From Bacillota bacterium (GTDB lineage Bacteria > Bacillota > Clostridia > Acetivibrionales > DTU013): DNA of 64,000 nucleotides. Location of the stretch: assembly GCA_023409735.1 (NCBI GenBank), contig JAEYRB010000003.1, positions 6,694 to 70,693 of the forward strand, in the 5' to 3' direction. The translations under genes were made by a program, and so were the position numbers. Below the pieces are notes generated by a model that saw nothing but the letters and a program-made list of their open reading frames with translations, was not told the origin of the DNA and did not search any database. Positions 33,654 through 43,483 of the stretch are shown piece after piece (the stretch's first letter is position 1; the number at the start of each line of letters is the position of its first letter).

Positions 33654-34133
33654 ATGGATTTGATAGTAGGAATGGGAGAATACATCGTAACAGATAACGA
33701 GGATGCGGTCATTAGAACGTTTGCGCTGGCCTCCTGTGTTGCAGTCACCGTTTATAGCTCACTGAAAAAGGTTGCCGGAATGATCCATGTAGTTCTCCCC
33801 GCCCCATTATATGACAGTGACAGTAAAAATCGCCCCGGTTATTTTGCTGAAACAGGGGTTCCTTTGCTTTTTGATAATATATTCAGGCAGTATGGCTGCA
33901 GTAAGGAAGAACTTCAGGTTCAAATGTACGGTGGAGCAGAGTCGATGCTGAGTTTGGATATTTACAACATAGGAAAGAAAAATATTGATACCGTAAAGAA
34001 AACATTATCGGAACTAGGATTAGTAGTCCAAAAGACTGACCTTCGGGGATATGATAGCAGAAGTATATCCATGGAAGTAAAAACCGGATTGGTGCTGGTT
34101 CACCGTCAACCGATTATCAATTGTGTTATATAA
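33654..34133 (+). CDS. cheD: chemoreceptor glutamine deamidase CheD
   Basis: 159 residues. It has VGMGEYIVTDNEDAVIRTFALASCVAV with the catalytic Cys and VAGMIHVVLPAP with the catalytic His, the Cys-His pair of CheD. A later QMYGGAESM motif is also typical. ATG 33654 is favoured over GTG 33645 because AGGTGA, overlapping the cheB stop, is 6 bases upstream. CheD usually partners with CheC, which is absent here. Confidence 0.93.
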   Translation: MDLIVGMGEYIVTDNEDAVIRTFALASCVAVTVYSSLKKVAGMIHVVLPAPLYDSDSKNRPGYFAETGVPLLFDNIFRQYGCSKEELQVQMYGGAESMLSLDIYNIGKKNIDTVKKTLSELGLVVQKTDLRGYDSRSISMEVKTGLVLVHRQPIINCVI

Positions 34134-34271
34134 GCAGTACCAGGTAGATTAAGATGTTAAGGAAGTAAAGCAACATTACTCATACTGAGCATTTCATTCA
34201 TAGCATGGGCTTATTTATTAAGAATCTCCTAAGCAGAGATAAGAGAAAACGATGAAGAAAGGAAGTTGTGC

Positions 34272-35198
34272 ATGAATGATTATCTTAACAAAGGAATTGA
34301 GAGTCTTCCCCCATTTGGTTTTGGTTTTTTACAATTGATTGTTAACGACTATGGAAAGGCAACTGACTATATATTTCTGGATGTCAGTGCGGGCTTTCAA
34401 AAAATGATAGGCTTGCCTCGGGACAACATCCTTGGGAAAAAGGCCTCCGAGGTCTTTTTAGGCAAAAAGCGTAAATTCGATTGGAATGAATATTTCAGAG
34501 GAGCTCTCATTTCAAAGAAAATACATGAAATATCAAGATATGTCGAAGTGCTCGGCAGAGATTGCAATGTCATTGTTGTTCCGTCCGGTGGTGAGTGCTT
34601 TGCTATTATTATACAAGACACAGTGGATGACCTCAATATAAATACATACCAGAACACTACCATTAACATGCTGCTGGCGGCTCTGCGAGAGCAATGTGCA
34701 GAGACAAAAGAGCACGCGGGTAGATTGGAGGGGTATTGCCATATCATAGGCCTTCATTTTGAGCTCACAGATGAAGAAATGAAGGAGCTTTCATTATTGG
34801 CGGTTCTTCATGATATTGGTAAGATTGGAATCAATCCTGCTATACTGAAAAAACCGGCGACACTGACAAGCAAAGACTGGACAGAAATGAAACGTCACTC
34901 GGAGATAGGATGGCGAATCGTCAAGGAATTTCCGGATCTTGTTACCGTGGCGAATTACATACTGTTTCATCATGAGCGTTGGGATGGAAAAGGTTATCCA
35001 TCGGGGCTGAGGGCTGATAATATTCCGCTTCCCAGTCGTATCCTTTCCGTCGCAGATGCCTATGATGCAATGACCAGTGACCGAGTTTATCGAAAGAGCA
35101 TGGGCATGGAAGAAGCTATCGCAGAATTAACGAAAAACGCCGGTATGCAATTTGATCCTCAGGTTGTAAGCTTTTTTACAAAAGCAATTATGTTATAA
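34272..35198 (+). CDS. PAS-HD-GYP protein, probable cyclic-di-GMP phosphodiesterase
   Basis: 308-residue cytosolic protein. An N-terminal PAS-like sensor (residues about 15-120; DYIFLDVSAGFQKMIGLPRDNILGK is PAS-like) precedes an HD-GYP domain. The domain has LAVLHDIGKIGINPAIL, MKRHSEIGWRIV, ILFHHERWDGKGYPSGL (the HHExxDGxGYP signature) and SRILSVADAYDAMTSDR. All metal-binding residues are present. ATG 34272 is preferred, with AAAGGAAG 7 bases upstream. It is 138 bases after cheD and closes the chemosensory cluster, so it may be the pathway output. Confidence 0.88.
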   Translation: MNDYLNKGIESLPPFGFGFLQLIVNDYGKATDYIFLDVSAGFQKMIGLPRDNILGKKASEVFLGKKRKFDWNEYFRGALISKKIHEISRYVEVLGRDCNVIVVPSGGECFAIIIQDTVDDLNINTYQNTTINMLLAALREQCAETKEHAGRLEGYCHIIGLHFELTDEEMKELSLLAVLHDIGKIGINPAILKKPATLTSKDWTEMKRHSEIGWRIVKEFPDLVTVANYILFHHERWDGKGYPSGLRADNIPLPSRILSVADAYDAMTSDRVYRKSMGMEEAIAELTKNAGMQFDPQVVSFFTKAIML

Positions 35199-35629
35199 GA
35201 TTAATGAAAGTAAATGTTGATAATGCAATAATTGATTCTGTCATTTCTCTTGCGACATAAGATAAAAATAGACGTTACTGGGGAAAGTGTTGAAACAAAG
35301 GAACAGTTTAATCGGTAAAGAAAAAACACTTTATTAATTTAGGCTTTGAGTACCTATTTTATTGATGTAAGTCATTGACAAATAGGTGCTCTTTAATGTA
35401 TTATTTAAAATGTTAATAAAAAGTAGTAAAAAAACGTGACAATTTAAAAAAACGCGATAATTTAAAAATATGATTATTAAAAACGCGTTAAAAATAAATG
35501 TGACAATAATATTTTAATGTAATGTATCCAAAAGGATGATATTAAGGAAAGATTTTTGATTATAGTAGGAATAGTCTCAACGGTGAAAAGCATATGAGTA
35601 ATTGCTGTGCGACATGGGGTTAAAATAAT
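35199..35629. other. AT-rich intergenic region upstream of lacI-type gene
   Basis: It holds the cluster terminator at 35348-35394, a possible promoter (TTGACA 35375-35380, 18-nt spacer, TATTAT 35399-35404), and A-tract repeats containing ACGYGA. A palindromic AACGCGTT (35482-35489), with flanking TTAAAA/TTAAAA, has the central CG typical of LacI-family operators. No gene seen. Confidence 0.45.
35348..35394 (+). terminator. terminator after the chemosensory cluster
   Basis: GAGTACCTATTT pairs with AAATAGGTGCTC (11 of 12) across a 21-nt loop, followed by TTTAATG. The position is 150 bases after the HD-GYP stop. Confidence 0.6.
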
Positions 35630-36724
35630 ATGAAGAATATTGGAATTAAAGAGGTTGCAGATTATGCAAATGTATCTGTAGCAACCGTTTCGAATGTAAT
35701 TAATGGTACGAGGCCTGTAAGTGAGAAATTGCGCAGACTAGTTATGCAAGCTATAAGTGAGCTAGGCTACGAATCAAATCTTGCAGTGAATCCTAAGCAA
35801 AAATCCACTAAAACAATAGGTGTCATAGTGACTTCACTTCGTCGCGTATTCTTTCCCGAAGTCCTGCACGGAATTCAGAAAAATTCAGAAAAGTATGGGT
35901 ATAACATACTTATTGACACGTCAGAGGACAAGTTTGAGAGGGAAGCTCAGATCGTCAAAATGTTATCTAATAATAAGGTTGATGGAATTATTCTTCATAC
36001 CTTATCTGATAAAAATGATCAAGAATATCTATCATATTTGTCCAACTTAAAAAGATACAACAAAAGGATTCCTGTGGTAAGTATGGAACGCAATCTTCTT
36101 TCTTCTAATATTGATTCGGTTTATGTAGATAATTATTCCGGCGGAAGATTGGCTATTCAACATCTGCTTGACTTAGGTTCAAAGGAAATTGCTTGTATTA
36201 GTGGTCCAGTTAATTCAGAAGTATCTAATGACAGATATCGTGCGTACTGTGATATGATGAATGAGAATGGTACATCTATTAAAGAAAGTATGGTATATGT
36301 AGGTGATTATTCTCCATTAAGTGGATACCGCTTAACAAGACGTTTATTATTAAATGGAATAAAGCCGGATGCTATTTTTTCTTGTAATGACCAAATGGCA
36401 ATCGGTGCGATTTATGCAATAAAAGAATTTGGACTAAACATTCCGGAAAATATAAAAGTTGTAGGTTTTGATAATACTTTTGTGTCATCCATTATTAGTC
36501 CGCAGTTGACAACAATTAATGTACCTAAATATCGTATGGGAGAAGAAGCCTTCTCATTGCTTTATAAGCGTATGAGTGAAAGTGAAGAAAACGCAAATAT
36601 GAACAATGACGTTGACGTTTATGAAAAAGATGCGGAAGGAATAGAATTGCCAATCGATATAATAATTAGGCAATCTACAGATTCTAAGATTAAATCACCT
36701 GCATGGGATCTTGAAGTCTGGTAG
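35630..36724 (+). CDS. LacI-family transcriptional regulator
   Basis: 364 residues. The N-terminal HTH/hinge is GIKEVADYANVSVATVSNVINGTRPVSEKLR, then VMQAISELGY. A periplasmic-binding-protein-like sugar-sensing domain follows (TIGVIVTSLRR, VDGIILHTLSDK, VDNYSGGRLAIQHLLDLG, PDAIFSCNDQMAIGAIYAIKE, VVGFDNTFVSSIISPQLTTI). It is the first gene of the carbohydrate locus and the obvious candidate to regulate it. The ribosome site is weak (GGGG ten bases upstream). Confidence 0.92.
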   Translation: MKNIGIKEVADYANVSVATVSNVINGTRPVSEKLRRLVMQAISELGYESNLAVNPKQKSTKTIGVIVTSLRRVFFPEVLHGIQKNSEKYGYNILIDTSEDKFEREAQIVKMLSNNKVDGIILHTLSDKNDQEYLSYLSNLKRYNKRIPVVSMERNLLSSNIDSVYVDNYSGGRLAIQHLLDLGSKEIACISGPVNSEVSNDRYRAYCDMMNENGTSIKESMVYVGDYSPLSGYRLTRRLLLNGIKPDAIFSCNDQMAIGAIYAIKEFGLNIPENIKVVGFDNTFVSSIISPQLTTINVPKYRMGEEAFSLLYKRMSESEENANMNNDVDVYEKDAEGIELPIDIIIRQSTDSKIKSPAWDLEVW

Positions 36725-36970
36725 TTATCTGTAAGTATTAATAGAATACATTTCCGGAATAGCCCGACACAGAAGCTATACGTCCACATGATACTGAACA
36801 TGTATATTATTTTCTATAATTTCTGCACGCAAAATAAAAATACAAGGTTTACATTTCAACTCTAAAAGTAAAAATTTAGTTCTCATTATATTTCTATCAT
36901 TACATCAAAGCTAACCGTTAATTACAGTTAAATTGTTAATCTAATTAAAAATGTATAATGTTTTGAAAAC

Positions 36971-37005
36971 TATCTGTGTAAAATTTTTTAAATTTTACAC
37001 AGATA
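36971..37005. repeat. perfect 16-bp inverted repeat
   Basis: TATCTGTGTAAAATTT (36971-36986), TTT centre, exact reverse complement at 36990-37005. It could be a regulator binding site or an RNA hairpin; there is no T-run after it, so a terminator is less likely. Confidence 0.8.
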
Positions 37006-37230
37006 ATGCAGAAAAAATTAATTACCCTTTCTTAATAAACAAACTTAAAATAGGCTTATATTACGTGAACGCCCCCAAAAATAAACATTCTATCTATTTC
37101 AAAAAGGCTGATATATTATATAAATTAAAAAGAACAACATCTTTATTATGAAAAATGTAAAAATATATACAATTACAAAATTAAATACGTATAGTTTAAT
37201 GAAAATTTAAAAAAATCTTTGTGTTTTATA

Positions 37231-37259
37231 TTGACGGTGCTCTATTTTTACTGTATATT
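37231..37259 (+). promoter_or_regulatory. promoter of the carbohydrate operon
   Basis: TTGACG (37231-37236), 17-nt spacer, TATATT (37254-37259) with upstream TG. It lies 90 bases before the first Fe-alcohol dehydrogenase gene. Confidence 0.65.
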
Positions 37260-37349
37260 AAATATAGTGATTATGTAATCTACCTACTGAAATGAAATAA
37301 ATGATTCGATTTTTTCTATTCTAATTTTCATAGGGAAGGGGCTAATAAA

Positions 37350-38519
37350 ATGTTAGATTTTAGCTTTGTCGCGCCTACAAAATTTGTTTTTGGTAAAGAT
37401 TCGGAATTAGAGATTGGTTCATTAGCTAGACAATATGGCAAAAAAGCATTACTGCATTATGGTGGTAAATCAGCAAAAAAGAGTGGCTTGCTCGATCGTA
37501 TTACAAAATCCCTAAATGATGCCGGGATTGATGTAGTAGAGCTTGGAGGAGTGCAGCCTAACCCCAGGGATACTCTGGTCTATAAAGGTATAGAAATATG
37601 TAAAGATCAGAAAATTGATATGATTATTGCTGTTGGTGGCGGTTCAGCTATTGATTCATCCAAAGCCATATCGATTGGTGCTTTGTATGATGGTGACTTT
37701 TGGGACTTTTATTCTGGAAAAACACCTGAAAAGAGATTACCGCTTGGCGTTGTTCTTACTATACCTGCGGCTGGCAGTGAGGGTTCATTTGGCTCAGTTA
37801 TTACAAAAGAAGAAGGTAAACTTAAACGTGATTGTGTGAATGATTTGCTGAGGCCTGACTTTGCATTTATGAACCCTGAATTAACATTTACTTTGCCTCC
37901 GTTTCAAACCGCTTGTGGCATTGCCGATATAATGGCACATGTTCTTGAACGCTATATGACTAATGTAAAATATGTTGATTTGACTGATAATCTCTCCGAG
38001 GCGATATTATCTTCAGTTATGCAAAATGGAAAAATTGTTATGGCAGATCCATATGATTATAATGCGCGTGCAAATATTATGTGGGCAGGTATGATAGCTC
38101 ATAATGACTCGGTTGGTATCGGCCGTGAAGGTGATTGGAGCAGTCATCAAATTGAACATGAGCTGAGCGGTAAATATGATGTTGCTCATGGAGCAGGACT
38201 AGCAGTGGTACTGCCTGCATTTATGCGATATCAATACAAGCATAATGTTATGCGTTTTGCACGACTTGCTGTTAATGTATTTGGCGTAAAAATGAATTAC
38301 GATAATCCTGAACAAACTGCGCTAGATGGGATTGATGTTTTGGAAGGCTTTTTTAGAAAAATTGGCCTACCAACAACTTTTGCAGAATTAGGCGCTAAAG
38401 AGGAAGATATTCCCGAACTGATAGATAAATGTGTCTTTAATAATAGAGAAAAACTTGGTTATTTACATCCATTGACTCGTGAAGAAGCACGAGAAGTCTT
38501 AAAACTAGCTTGTAAATGA
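37350..38519 (+). CDS. iron-containing alcohol dehydrogenase (BdhA/YqhD type), copy 1
   Basis: 389-residue cytosolic NAD(P)H-dependent dehydrogenase/aldehyde reductase. GGVQPNPRDTLVYKG and AVGGGSAIDSSKAI form the nucleotide-binding loop. Metal ligands lie in ACGIADIMAHVLERY (Asp, His) and HQIEHELSGKYDVAHGAGLAVV (two His). It is closely related to butanol dehydrogenases, but the substrate here is more likely a sugar-derived aldehyde or ketone given the context. AAGGGG precedes the ATG. The next gene is a paralogue 246 bases downstream. Confidence 0.92.
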   Translation: MLDFSFVAPTKFVFGKDSELEIGSLARQYGKKALLHYGGKSAKKSGLLDRITKSLNDAGIDVVELGGVQPNPRDTLVYKGIEICKDQKIDMIIAVGGGSAIDSSKAISIGALYDGDFWDFYSGKTPEKRLPLGVVLTIPAAGSEGSFGSVITKEEGKLKRDCVNDLLRPDFAFMNPELTFTLPPFQTACGIADIMAHVLERYMTNVKYVDLTDNLSEAILSSVMQNGKIVMADPYDYNARANIMWAGMIAHNDSVGIGREGDWSSHQIEHELSGKYDVAHGAGLAVVLPAFMRYQYKHNVMRFARLAVNVFGVKMNYDNPEQTALDGIDVLEGFFRKIGLPTTFAELGAKEEDIPELIDKCVFNNREKLGYLHPLTREEAREVLKLACK

Positions 38520-38764
38520 GTGCATATTAATACAGGCGATTTTGGTTTTGTGTTAAGAAAAAAGAGTTCAAAGGGAGTTTTGTATTATTCAGTTAGTGTT
38601 TGTTGGGGGTGATACGAAACAGAGAAGTCAAAAATGTAAGACATTCTATACATGAAATATGTAAATATTCTTTTGATACAAATGAATAGGAATTAATATA
38701 TTTCTCTTATGAATGTTTTAAATTTTAATATTTAAATAATCTTCAAGGAGGCCCAATAATTATT

Positions 38765-39937
38765 ATGGTTAACTTTAATTTTCGAAACCCCACAGAAATC
38801 ATTTTTGGAAAGGATTCAGAAAAGAATTTAGGTAAAAAAATTAAGCAATATGGAAAAAAGGTTCTATTTCATTATGGTAGCGCCAGTATAAAGAAAAATG
38901 GAATTTATAATAAGGTCAAACAGATCCTTGATGATGAAAAAATAGAGTACATAGAGCTTGGTGGTGTGCGCCCTAACCCAAGGTTATCACTGATTAAGGA
39001 AGGAATTGATATATGCAGAAAAAATGATATTGATTTCATCCTTGCGGTTGGCGGAGGTAGTGTTATCGATTCTGCAAAAGGTATTGCGGTAGGCGTACCA
39101 TATGATGGCGATGTATGGGATTTTTACATGGGAACTGCTTTGCCGGAAAGCAAACTGCCTGTTGGTGTTGTACTGACTTTACCTGCATCAGGAAGCGAAT
39201 CAAGCTTTAGTAGTGTTGTAACTGATGAAGAAAATAAATTGAAGAGGCCATTGGATAATGATGTTTTATATCCTGAGTTTGCCGTATTAAATCCTGAATT
39301 TACATTCTCGCTGCCGGAATATCAAACAAGTTGTGGTATTTCTGATATTATGGCTCATCTAATGGAACGTTATTTCACAAATGTTAAGAGTGTGGGCATT
39401 ACTGACAGGCTGCTTGAGGGAGCAATGAAAAACTTAATTGATAATGCAAGCTTAGTACTTGCAAATCCCTGCGACTATGATGCACGCAGTGAAATTATGT
39501 GGACTGGATCAATAGCTCATAATAATCTACTGAATACCGGTAGGATAGGGGATTGGGCTTGCCACATGATCGAACATGAAATCAGTGCTTTAAACGACGT
39601 TGCACATGGTGCTGGTCTGGCAATTGTATTCCCGGCTTGGATGAAGTATGTTTATAAACATGACATTGATTTATTTGTAAAGTTTGCTGTCCGCGTATGG
39701 AATGTAGAACAGGATTTTGATAACAAAGACAGGACTGTATTGGAAGGGATAGCAAGACTTGAAGCTTTCTTAAAAAGCATAGGATTACCCGTTAGGCTGA
39801 GTGAAATAGGAGTTGGAGAAGATGACTTTGAGACCATTTCATCCAAGTGCCGTGTTTTCCATGATGATGATACAGTAGGTAATTTTATTAAGCTTACACG
39901 TAAAGACATTGTAGAAATTCTTAGACTTGCAAAATAG
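38765..39937 (+). CDS. iron-containing alcohol dehydrogenase (BdhA/YqhD type), copy 2
   Basis: 390 residues, an obvious paralogue of the preceding gene, with the same GGVRPNPRLSLIKEG and AVGGGSVIDSAKGI loop and the metal motifs SCGISDIMAHLMERY and HMIEHEISALNDVAHGAGLA. The two proteins share about half their residues by eye, so the duplication is not recent. AAGGAGG precedes the ATG. It might be expressed from the same promoter as copy 1 or separately (246-base gap without a clear terminator). Confidence 0.92.
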   Translation: MVNFNFRNPTEIIFGKDSEKNLGKKIKQYGKKVLFHYGSASIKKNGIYNKVKQILDDEKIEYIELGGVRPNPRLSLIKEGIDICRKNDIDFILAVGGGSVIDSAKGIAVGVPYDGDVWDFYMGTALPESKLPVGVVLTLPASGSESSFSSVVTDEENKLKRPLDNDVLYPEFAVLNPEFTFSLPEYQTSCGISDIMAHLMERYFTNVKSVGITDRLLEGAMKNLIDNASLVLANPCDYDARSEIMWTGSIAHNNLLNTGRIGDWACHMIEHEISALNDVAHGAGLAIVFPAWMKYVYKHDIDLFVKFAVRVWNVEQDFDNKDRTVLEGIARLEAFLKSIGLPVRLSEIGVGEDDFETISSKCRVFHDDDTVGNFIKLTRKDIVEILRLAK

Positions 39938-40172
39938 TATGATCCACTTTAATAATATCAGACTCCAAAGTGATAATTATAGATTCACTTTGTATGTTGC
40001 TCATTGTCTAAGTTTTGCATAAAAACAAAGTAAAAGTCAATGGTTTTCCATTAATGACATTTCTTGAAGTTAGTTAAAGTGCCAATGGAAAGGAGGTTTA
40101 ATATAAGTTTATTCAAGATTTTACTTTGTATAAATTTTAGATAATTGAGTTAAAATAATGAGGAGGAATAAT

Positions 40173-41549
40173 ATGAAAAAACTAAGAAGAGTAGGAATTT
40201 GTTTATTAGTTGTCATTTTAGCCTTAAGTTTATTTGGATGCGGCGCAGGTAATACAAACGCGCAAAACTCTACTGCTAATAATAATAAAGAAGTAACAAG
40301 TGCCACAGATACAACTACTAACACTGCTAGTGGTGAAGTAAAGAAAATTACTTTCTGGGATTATGTTTGGGGACCGTCTGAATATCTTAGTGCTGCTAAG
40401 GATCTAGTTGAAAGGTTCAATAGCGAAAATACAGACAACATTGAAGTAACCTATCAGTCAATATCATGGTCTGACGGTTATGAAAAATTTGTTGCTGCTA
40501 TAGCTGCTAATACTCCGCCTGATGTTTCAACCGGAGGAGGATTCTCACAGCATCAGTTTGCTGCAATGGGTCAAATCATGTCTTTGGACTCAATAATTGA
40601 TGAGTGGACAAAAGATGGATCAATTGACGACTTTTTCCCTGGCCTTATTGATAACTTCAAATATAATGGTGAGCAGATAGGTATTCCATGGAATGTTGAC
40701 TCCAGAGCAATTTATTATCGTAAAGATATGTTTGAACAAGCTGGTATTACAACACTGCCAACAACCTGGGATGAGTTACTTGAAGCAGGAAAGAAGTTAT
40801 CAAATGATGAACATTACGGTATGATCTTTGCACTCCAGGATAATGCTTCTGACCATCCGATGCAGACATTTATGGCCAGCAATGGAAGCGGATATTTTGA
40901 TGAGAGTGGTAATTTGGCATTTGATAATGAAAAGAATGTTCAAGTACTTGATTTCATAGAAAAAATGGTAACCGAAGGTGTAATTCCAAAGGACGTTGTG
41001 TCTACTACACAATCCGCGTATGAAAAAATGTTCTTTACAGGAAAAGTCGCAATAATAATTGGAGCAACTGACTTCCCTGAAATAGCAAGATCAGAAATGG
41101 GAGATGATTTTGTTAAGAATATTGGCTTATTGCCTCCAGTAAAAGGTTACAGTGGCGGTGGTTTTTCTCCGATGAATCCAAATGCTATTATGGTGTTTAA
41201 CAAAACCAAGTATCCTGAAGAATGCAAGACATTTATTAAATGGTTCTCTAATAACAATCAATCATTATGGACAGACGGAAAAGTTGGTGCAATGCCGGCT
41301 AGAAAATCTGTATTTGAAGTGTTTAATGGTGATGAGTTTAAAACGCAATTCAGGGATGTACTCCTCAGTAATGCTGTAACACAGACATATCCATACCCGA
41401 GTGCAAAACCATCTATGAACGGAATAGAAAGCAGTGGCTGTTTGCGTGAAGCCTTACAAGAAGCTTTGTCAACAGACAAGGATCACAAGGCTATTTTATC
41501 AGATTTACAGAAAAATCTTCAAGAACTTGTTGATGATATGGATAAATAA
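40173..41549 (+). CDS. sugar ABC transporter substrate-binding lipoprotein
   Basis: 458-residue family-1 extracellular solute-binding protein. The signal sequence ends in a lipobox (SLFGC, Cys about residue 24), so it is lipid-anchored outside the membrane. A Ser/Thr/Asn-rich linker follows, then KKITFWDYVWGP, DVSTGGGFSQHQFAAMG, GIPWNVDSRAIYYRKDMFEQAGI and FFTGKVAIIIGA, typical of oligosaccharide-binding proteins. ATG 40173 has AGGAGGA 6 bases upstream. It is the first gene of the transport operon. Confidence 0.93.
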   Translation: MKKLRRVGICLLVVILALSLFGCGAGNTNAQNSTANNNKEVTSATDTTTNTASGEVKKITFWDYVWGPSEYLSAAKDLVERFNSENTDNIEVTYQSISWSDGYEKFVAAIAANTPPDVSTGGGFSQHQFAAMGQIMSLDSIIDEWTKDGSIDDFFPGLIDNFKYNGEQIGIPWNVDSRAIYYRKDMFEQAGITTLPTTWDELLEAGKKLSNDEHYGMIFALQDNASDHPMQTFMASNGSGYFDESGNLAFDNEKNVQVLDFIEKMVTEGVIPKDVVSTTQSAYEKMFFTGKVAIIIGATDFPEIARSEMGDDFVKNIGLLPPVKGYSGGGFSPMNPNAIMVFNKTKYPEECKTFIKWFSNNNQSLWTDGKVGAMPARKSVFEVFNGDEFKTQFRDVLLSNAVTQTYPYPSAKPSMNGIESSGCLREALQEALSTDKDHKAILSDLQKNLQELVDDMDK

Positions 41550-41561
41550 TATTGAAGAATT

Positions 41562-41597
41562 GTTGGAACAAGAAAATCTAATTTTCTTGTTCTAACA
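41562..41597 (+). promoter_or_regulatory. intercistronic stem-loop after the binding-protein gene
   Basis: GTTGGAACAAGAAAA pairs with TTTTCTTGTTCTAAC around a 5-nt loop; a CTCTTTT tail follows. Such stem-loops often stabilise the abundant binding-protein mRNA or partly terminate before the permease genes. Confidence 0.65.
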
Positions 41598-41740
41598 CTC
41601 TTTTATAAAATGAAAATAATTGACTTATTACTTTATTTACAAATAATATCTGATATGTATTAAGATATACCCCATCATTAACTGCTTATTTGATAACTAA
41701 GAATCAGTACTTAGTAAGACCAAAATGAGGAGGTAAAATT

Positions 41741-42637
41741 GTGCCAAAAATTGAAAGCAAAAGCAGGTTTGATAATACCTACTTACCTTATATATTGATT
41801 GCACCTTCTTTGTTGCTTATGTGCCTAGTTATAATATATCCTTTGCTGAGAGGGGTATATATGAGCTTTACGGATTACAATATCTTGCATTTAGATAGTG
41901 CAAATTTTATTGGCCTTGAAAATTATAAGAAATTAGTACTTGATAAAGATTTTTGGGAAGTTATAGCGTTTACATTTATATATGTATTTGGTACTGTAAT
42001 ACTATCGTATATAATAGGGCTTATTATTGCACTAATCTTGAATAGAGACTTTAAAGGCAGAAATATTTTCAGGGCTGTATTATTGCTTCCTTGGATCATT
42101 GCTTGGGTAGTGGCTGCAAACTCTTGGTTATGGATATTGGATTATCAAACAGGTTTTATTAATAATTTCCTTTCGTTATTAGGGATGCCATCAATTAATT
42201 TTTTTGGCAGCTCATTAATGGCAAAAATAACAGTAATTTTAATAAATGGTTGGAAATCCTTTCCATTTATGATGCTTGTTATTTTAGCCGGATTACAGAA
42301 TATACCTAAAGAGCTATATGAATCAGCATATATGGATGGCGCTAACAAGATAAAAAGCTTTATTTATATAACTTTTCCAGGTATAAAGCAAGTAACTGTT
42401 TTATCTACAATATTAATGACAATTTGGGTATTTAATGGCTTTGAAAGTATTTACCTTGTAACACAAGGAGGACCGGTAAGAGCGACATATACAATTTCAA
42501 TACTTACTTATAGAACAGCTTTCTACACTAATAAGTTAGGCTTCGCTTCGGCAGTTGCTACCAGCTTGATGGCTTTCATGGTAATTTTCAGCATGATTTA
42601 TACGAAAATTACAAATTCTGAAGGAGAGGAGCTCTGA
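41741..42637 (+). CDS. sugar ABC transporter permease (MalF/UgpA type)
   Basis: 298-residue membrane protein with six predicted helices. The EAA loop contacting the ATPase reads ESAYMDGANKIKSFIYITFPGIK (residues about 198-220). The start is GTG 41741 behind AGGAGG. It is 6 bases upstream of the partner permease. No ATP-binding subunit is in the locus, so a shared MsmK-type ATPase encoded elsewhere is expected. Confidence 0.93.
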   Translation: MPKIESKSRFDNTYLPYILIAPSLLLMCLVIIYPLLRGVYMSFTDYNILHLDSANFIGLENYKKLVLDKDFWEVIAFTFIYVFGTVILSYIIGLIIALILNRDFKGRNIFRAVLLLPWIIAWVVAANSWLWILDYQTGFINNFLSLLGMPSINFFGSSLMAKITVILINGWKSFPFMMLVILAGLQNIPKELYESAYMDGANKIKSFIYITFPGIKQVTVLSTILMTIWVFNGFESIYLVTQGGPVRATYTISILTYRTAFYTNKLGFASAVATSLMAFMVIFSMIYTKITNSEGEEL

Positions 42638-42643
42638 TATTAG

Positions 42644-43483
42644 ATGAGTAAAACAACTAGTATAATTAAAAAATTTCTTATGTATTTTTTATTACTGATA
42701 TTAGCATTTATTGTTAGTTTACCCTTACTAAATGCCTTATTTACTTCATTAAAACCTCAAGGGGAGATTTTATCCAGCACTAAATTTTTACCCAGCAGAA
42801 TATCATTCTTTTACTATAAAAGTGTATTCAAGAATACACCATATACCAGGTTTATTTTAAACAGCTTTCTTGTATCAGTAACTGCTACGTTCATTAGTAC
42901 AGCGGTTGCTGCATTAGCAGGGTATGCAATAGCAAGATTTGGTAAAAAGCTGAAATTATTAAAGGCCTATGGGTATTTTCTAATTGTTTCCCAGATGTTT
43001 CCATGGGTATTGATGCTTATACCGCTATTTATTATATTTGGTAAATATGGGCTGATCAATAATTACCTATCTTTGATTATTGCATATACGTCGACTAATT
43101 TAGCATTTTCAACATGGTTGTTAAGGGGATTTTTTAGCGGTATACCAATAGAGCTTGAAGAGGCAGGAATGATTGACGGATGCAGTAGAATGGGAACATT
43201 GCTCAGGATTATTCTACCACTTTCCAGCCCTGGGATTGCCACAGCTGCTATATTTGCCTTTTTGAATTGCTGGAATGAATATTTACTTTCAAGTATATTC
43301 TTGAGTAACGAATCTGTTCGAACATTACCGGTAGCTTTGCAAAGCTTTATACAACAATATAGAGTAGACTGGGGATCGTTAATGGCGGCTTCTATAGTAA
43401 CAGTAATCCCTGCGTTGTTCTTCCTGATTTTCATGCAGAAATATATTGTTAACGGATTAACTGCCGGAGCAGTAAAAGGCTGA
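42644..43483 (+). CDS. sugar ABC transporter permease (MalG/UgpE type)
   Basis: 279-residue six-helix permease with EAA loop EEAGMIDGCSRMGTLLRIILPLSSPG (residues about 174-199) and a basic C-terminal end. It pairs with the preceding permease to form the channel. The ribosome site GGAGAGGAG lies within the end of the preceding gene. Confidence 0.93.
   Translation: MSKTTSIIKKFLMYFLLLILAFIVSLPLLNALFTSLKPQGEILSSTKFLPSRISFFYYKSVFKNTPYTRFILNSFLVSVTATFISTAVAALAGYAIARFGKKLKLLKAYGYFLIVSQMFPWVLMLIPLFIIFGKYGLINNYLSLIIAYTSTNLAFSTWLLRGFFSGIPIELEEAGMIDGCSRMGTLLRIILPLSSPGIATAAIFAFLNCWNEYLLSSIFLSNESVRTLPVALQSFIQQYRVDWGSLMAASIVTVIPALFFLIFMQKYIVNGLTAGAVKG

Larger units (their letters stand above)
36725..37349. 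other. long AT-rich control region upstream of the Fe-ADH genes
   Basis: 625 bases with no convincing gene. It contains a perfect 16-bp palindrome (36971-37005) and a good promoter (37231-37259). The length suggests regulatory complexity for the downstream sugar genes. Confidence 0.5.

Noticed and set aside
35199..35629. Cyclic-di-GMP riboswitch near the HD-GYP gene
   Set aside because: No conserved tetraloop-receptor or GCAAAGG-like core is present upstream or downstream of the gene.
36951..37151. 66-residue reading frame in the region upstream of the Fe-ADH genes
   Set aside because: No ribosome site, very AT-rich, spans the 16-bp palindrome, and resembles no family; a chance frame.
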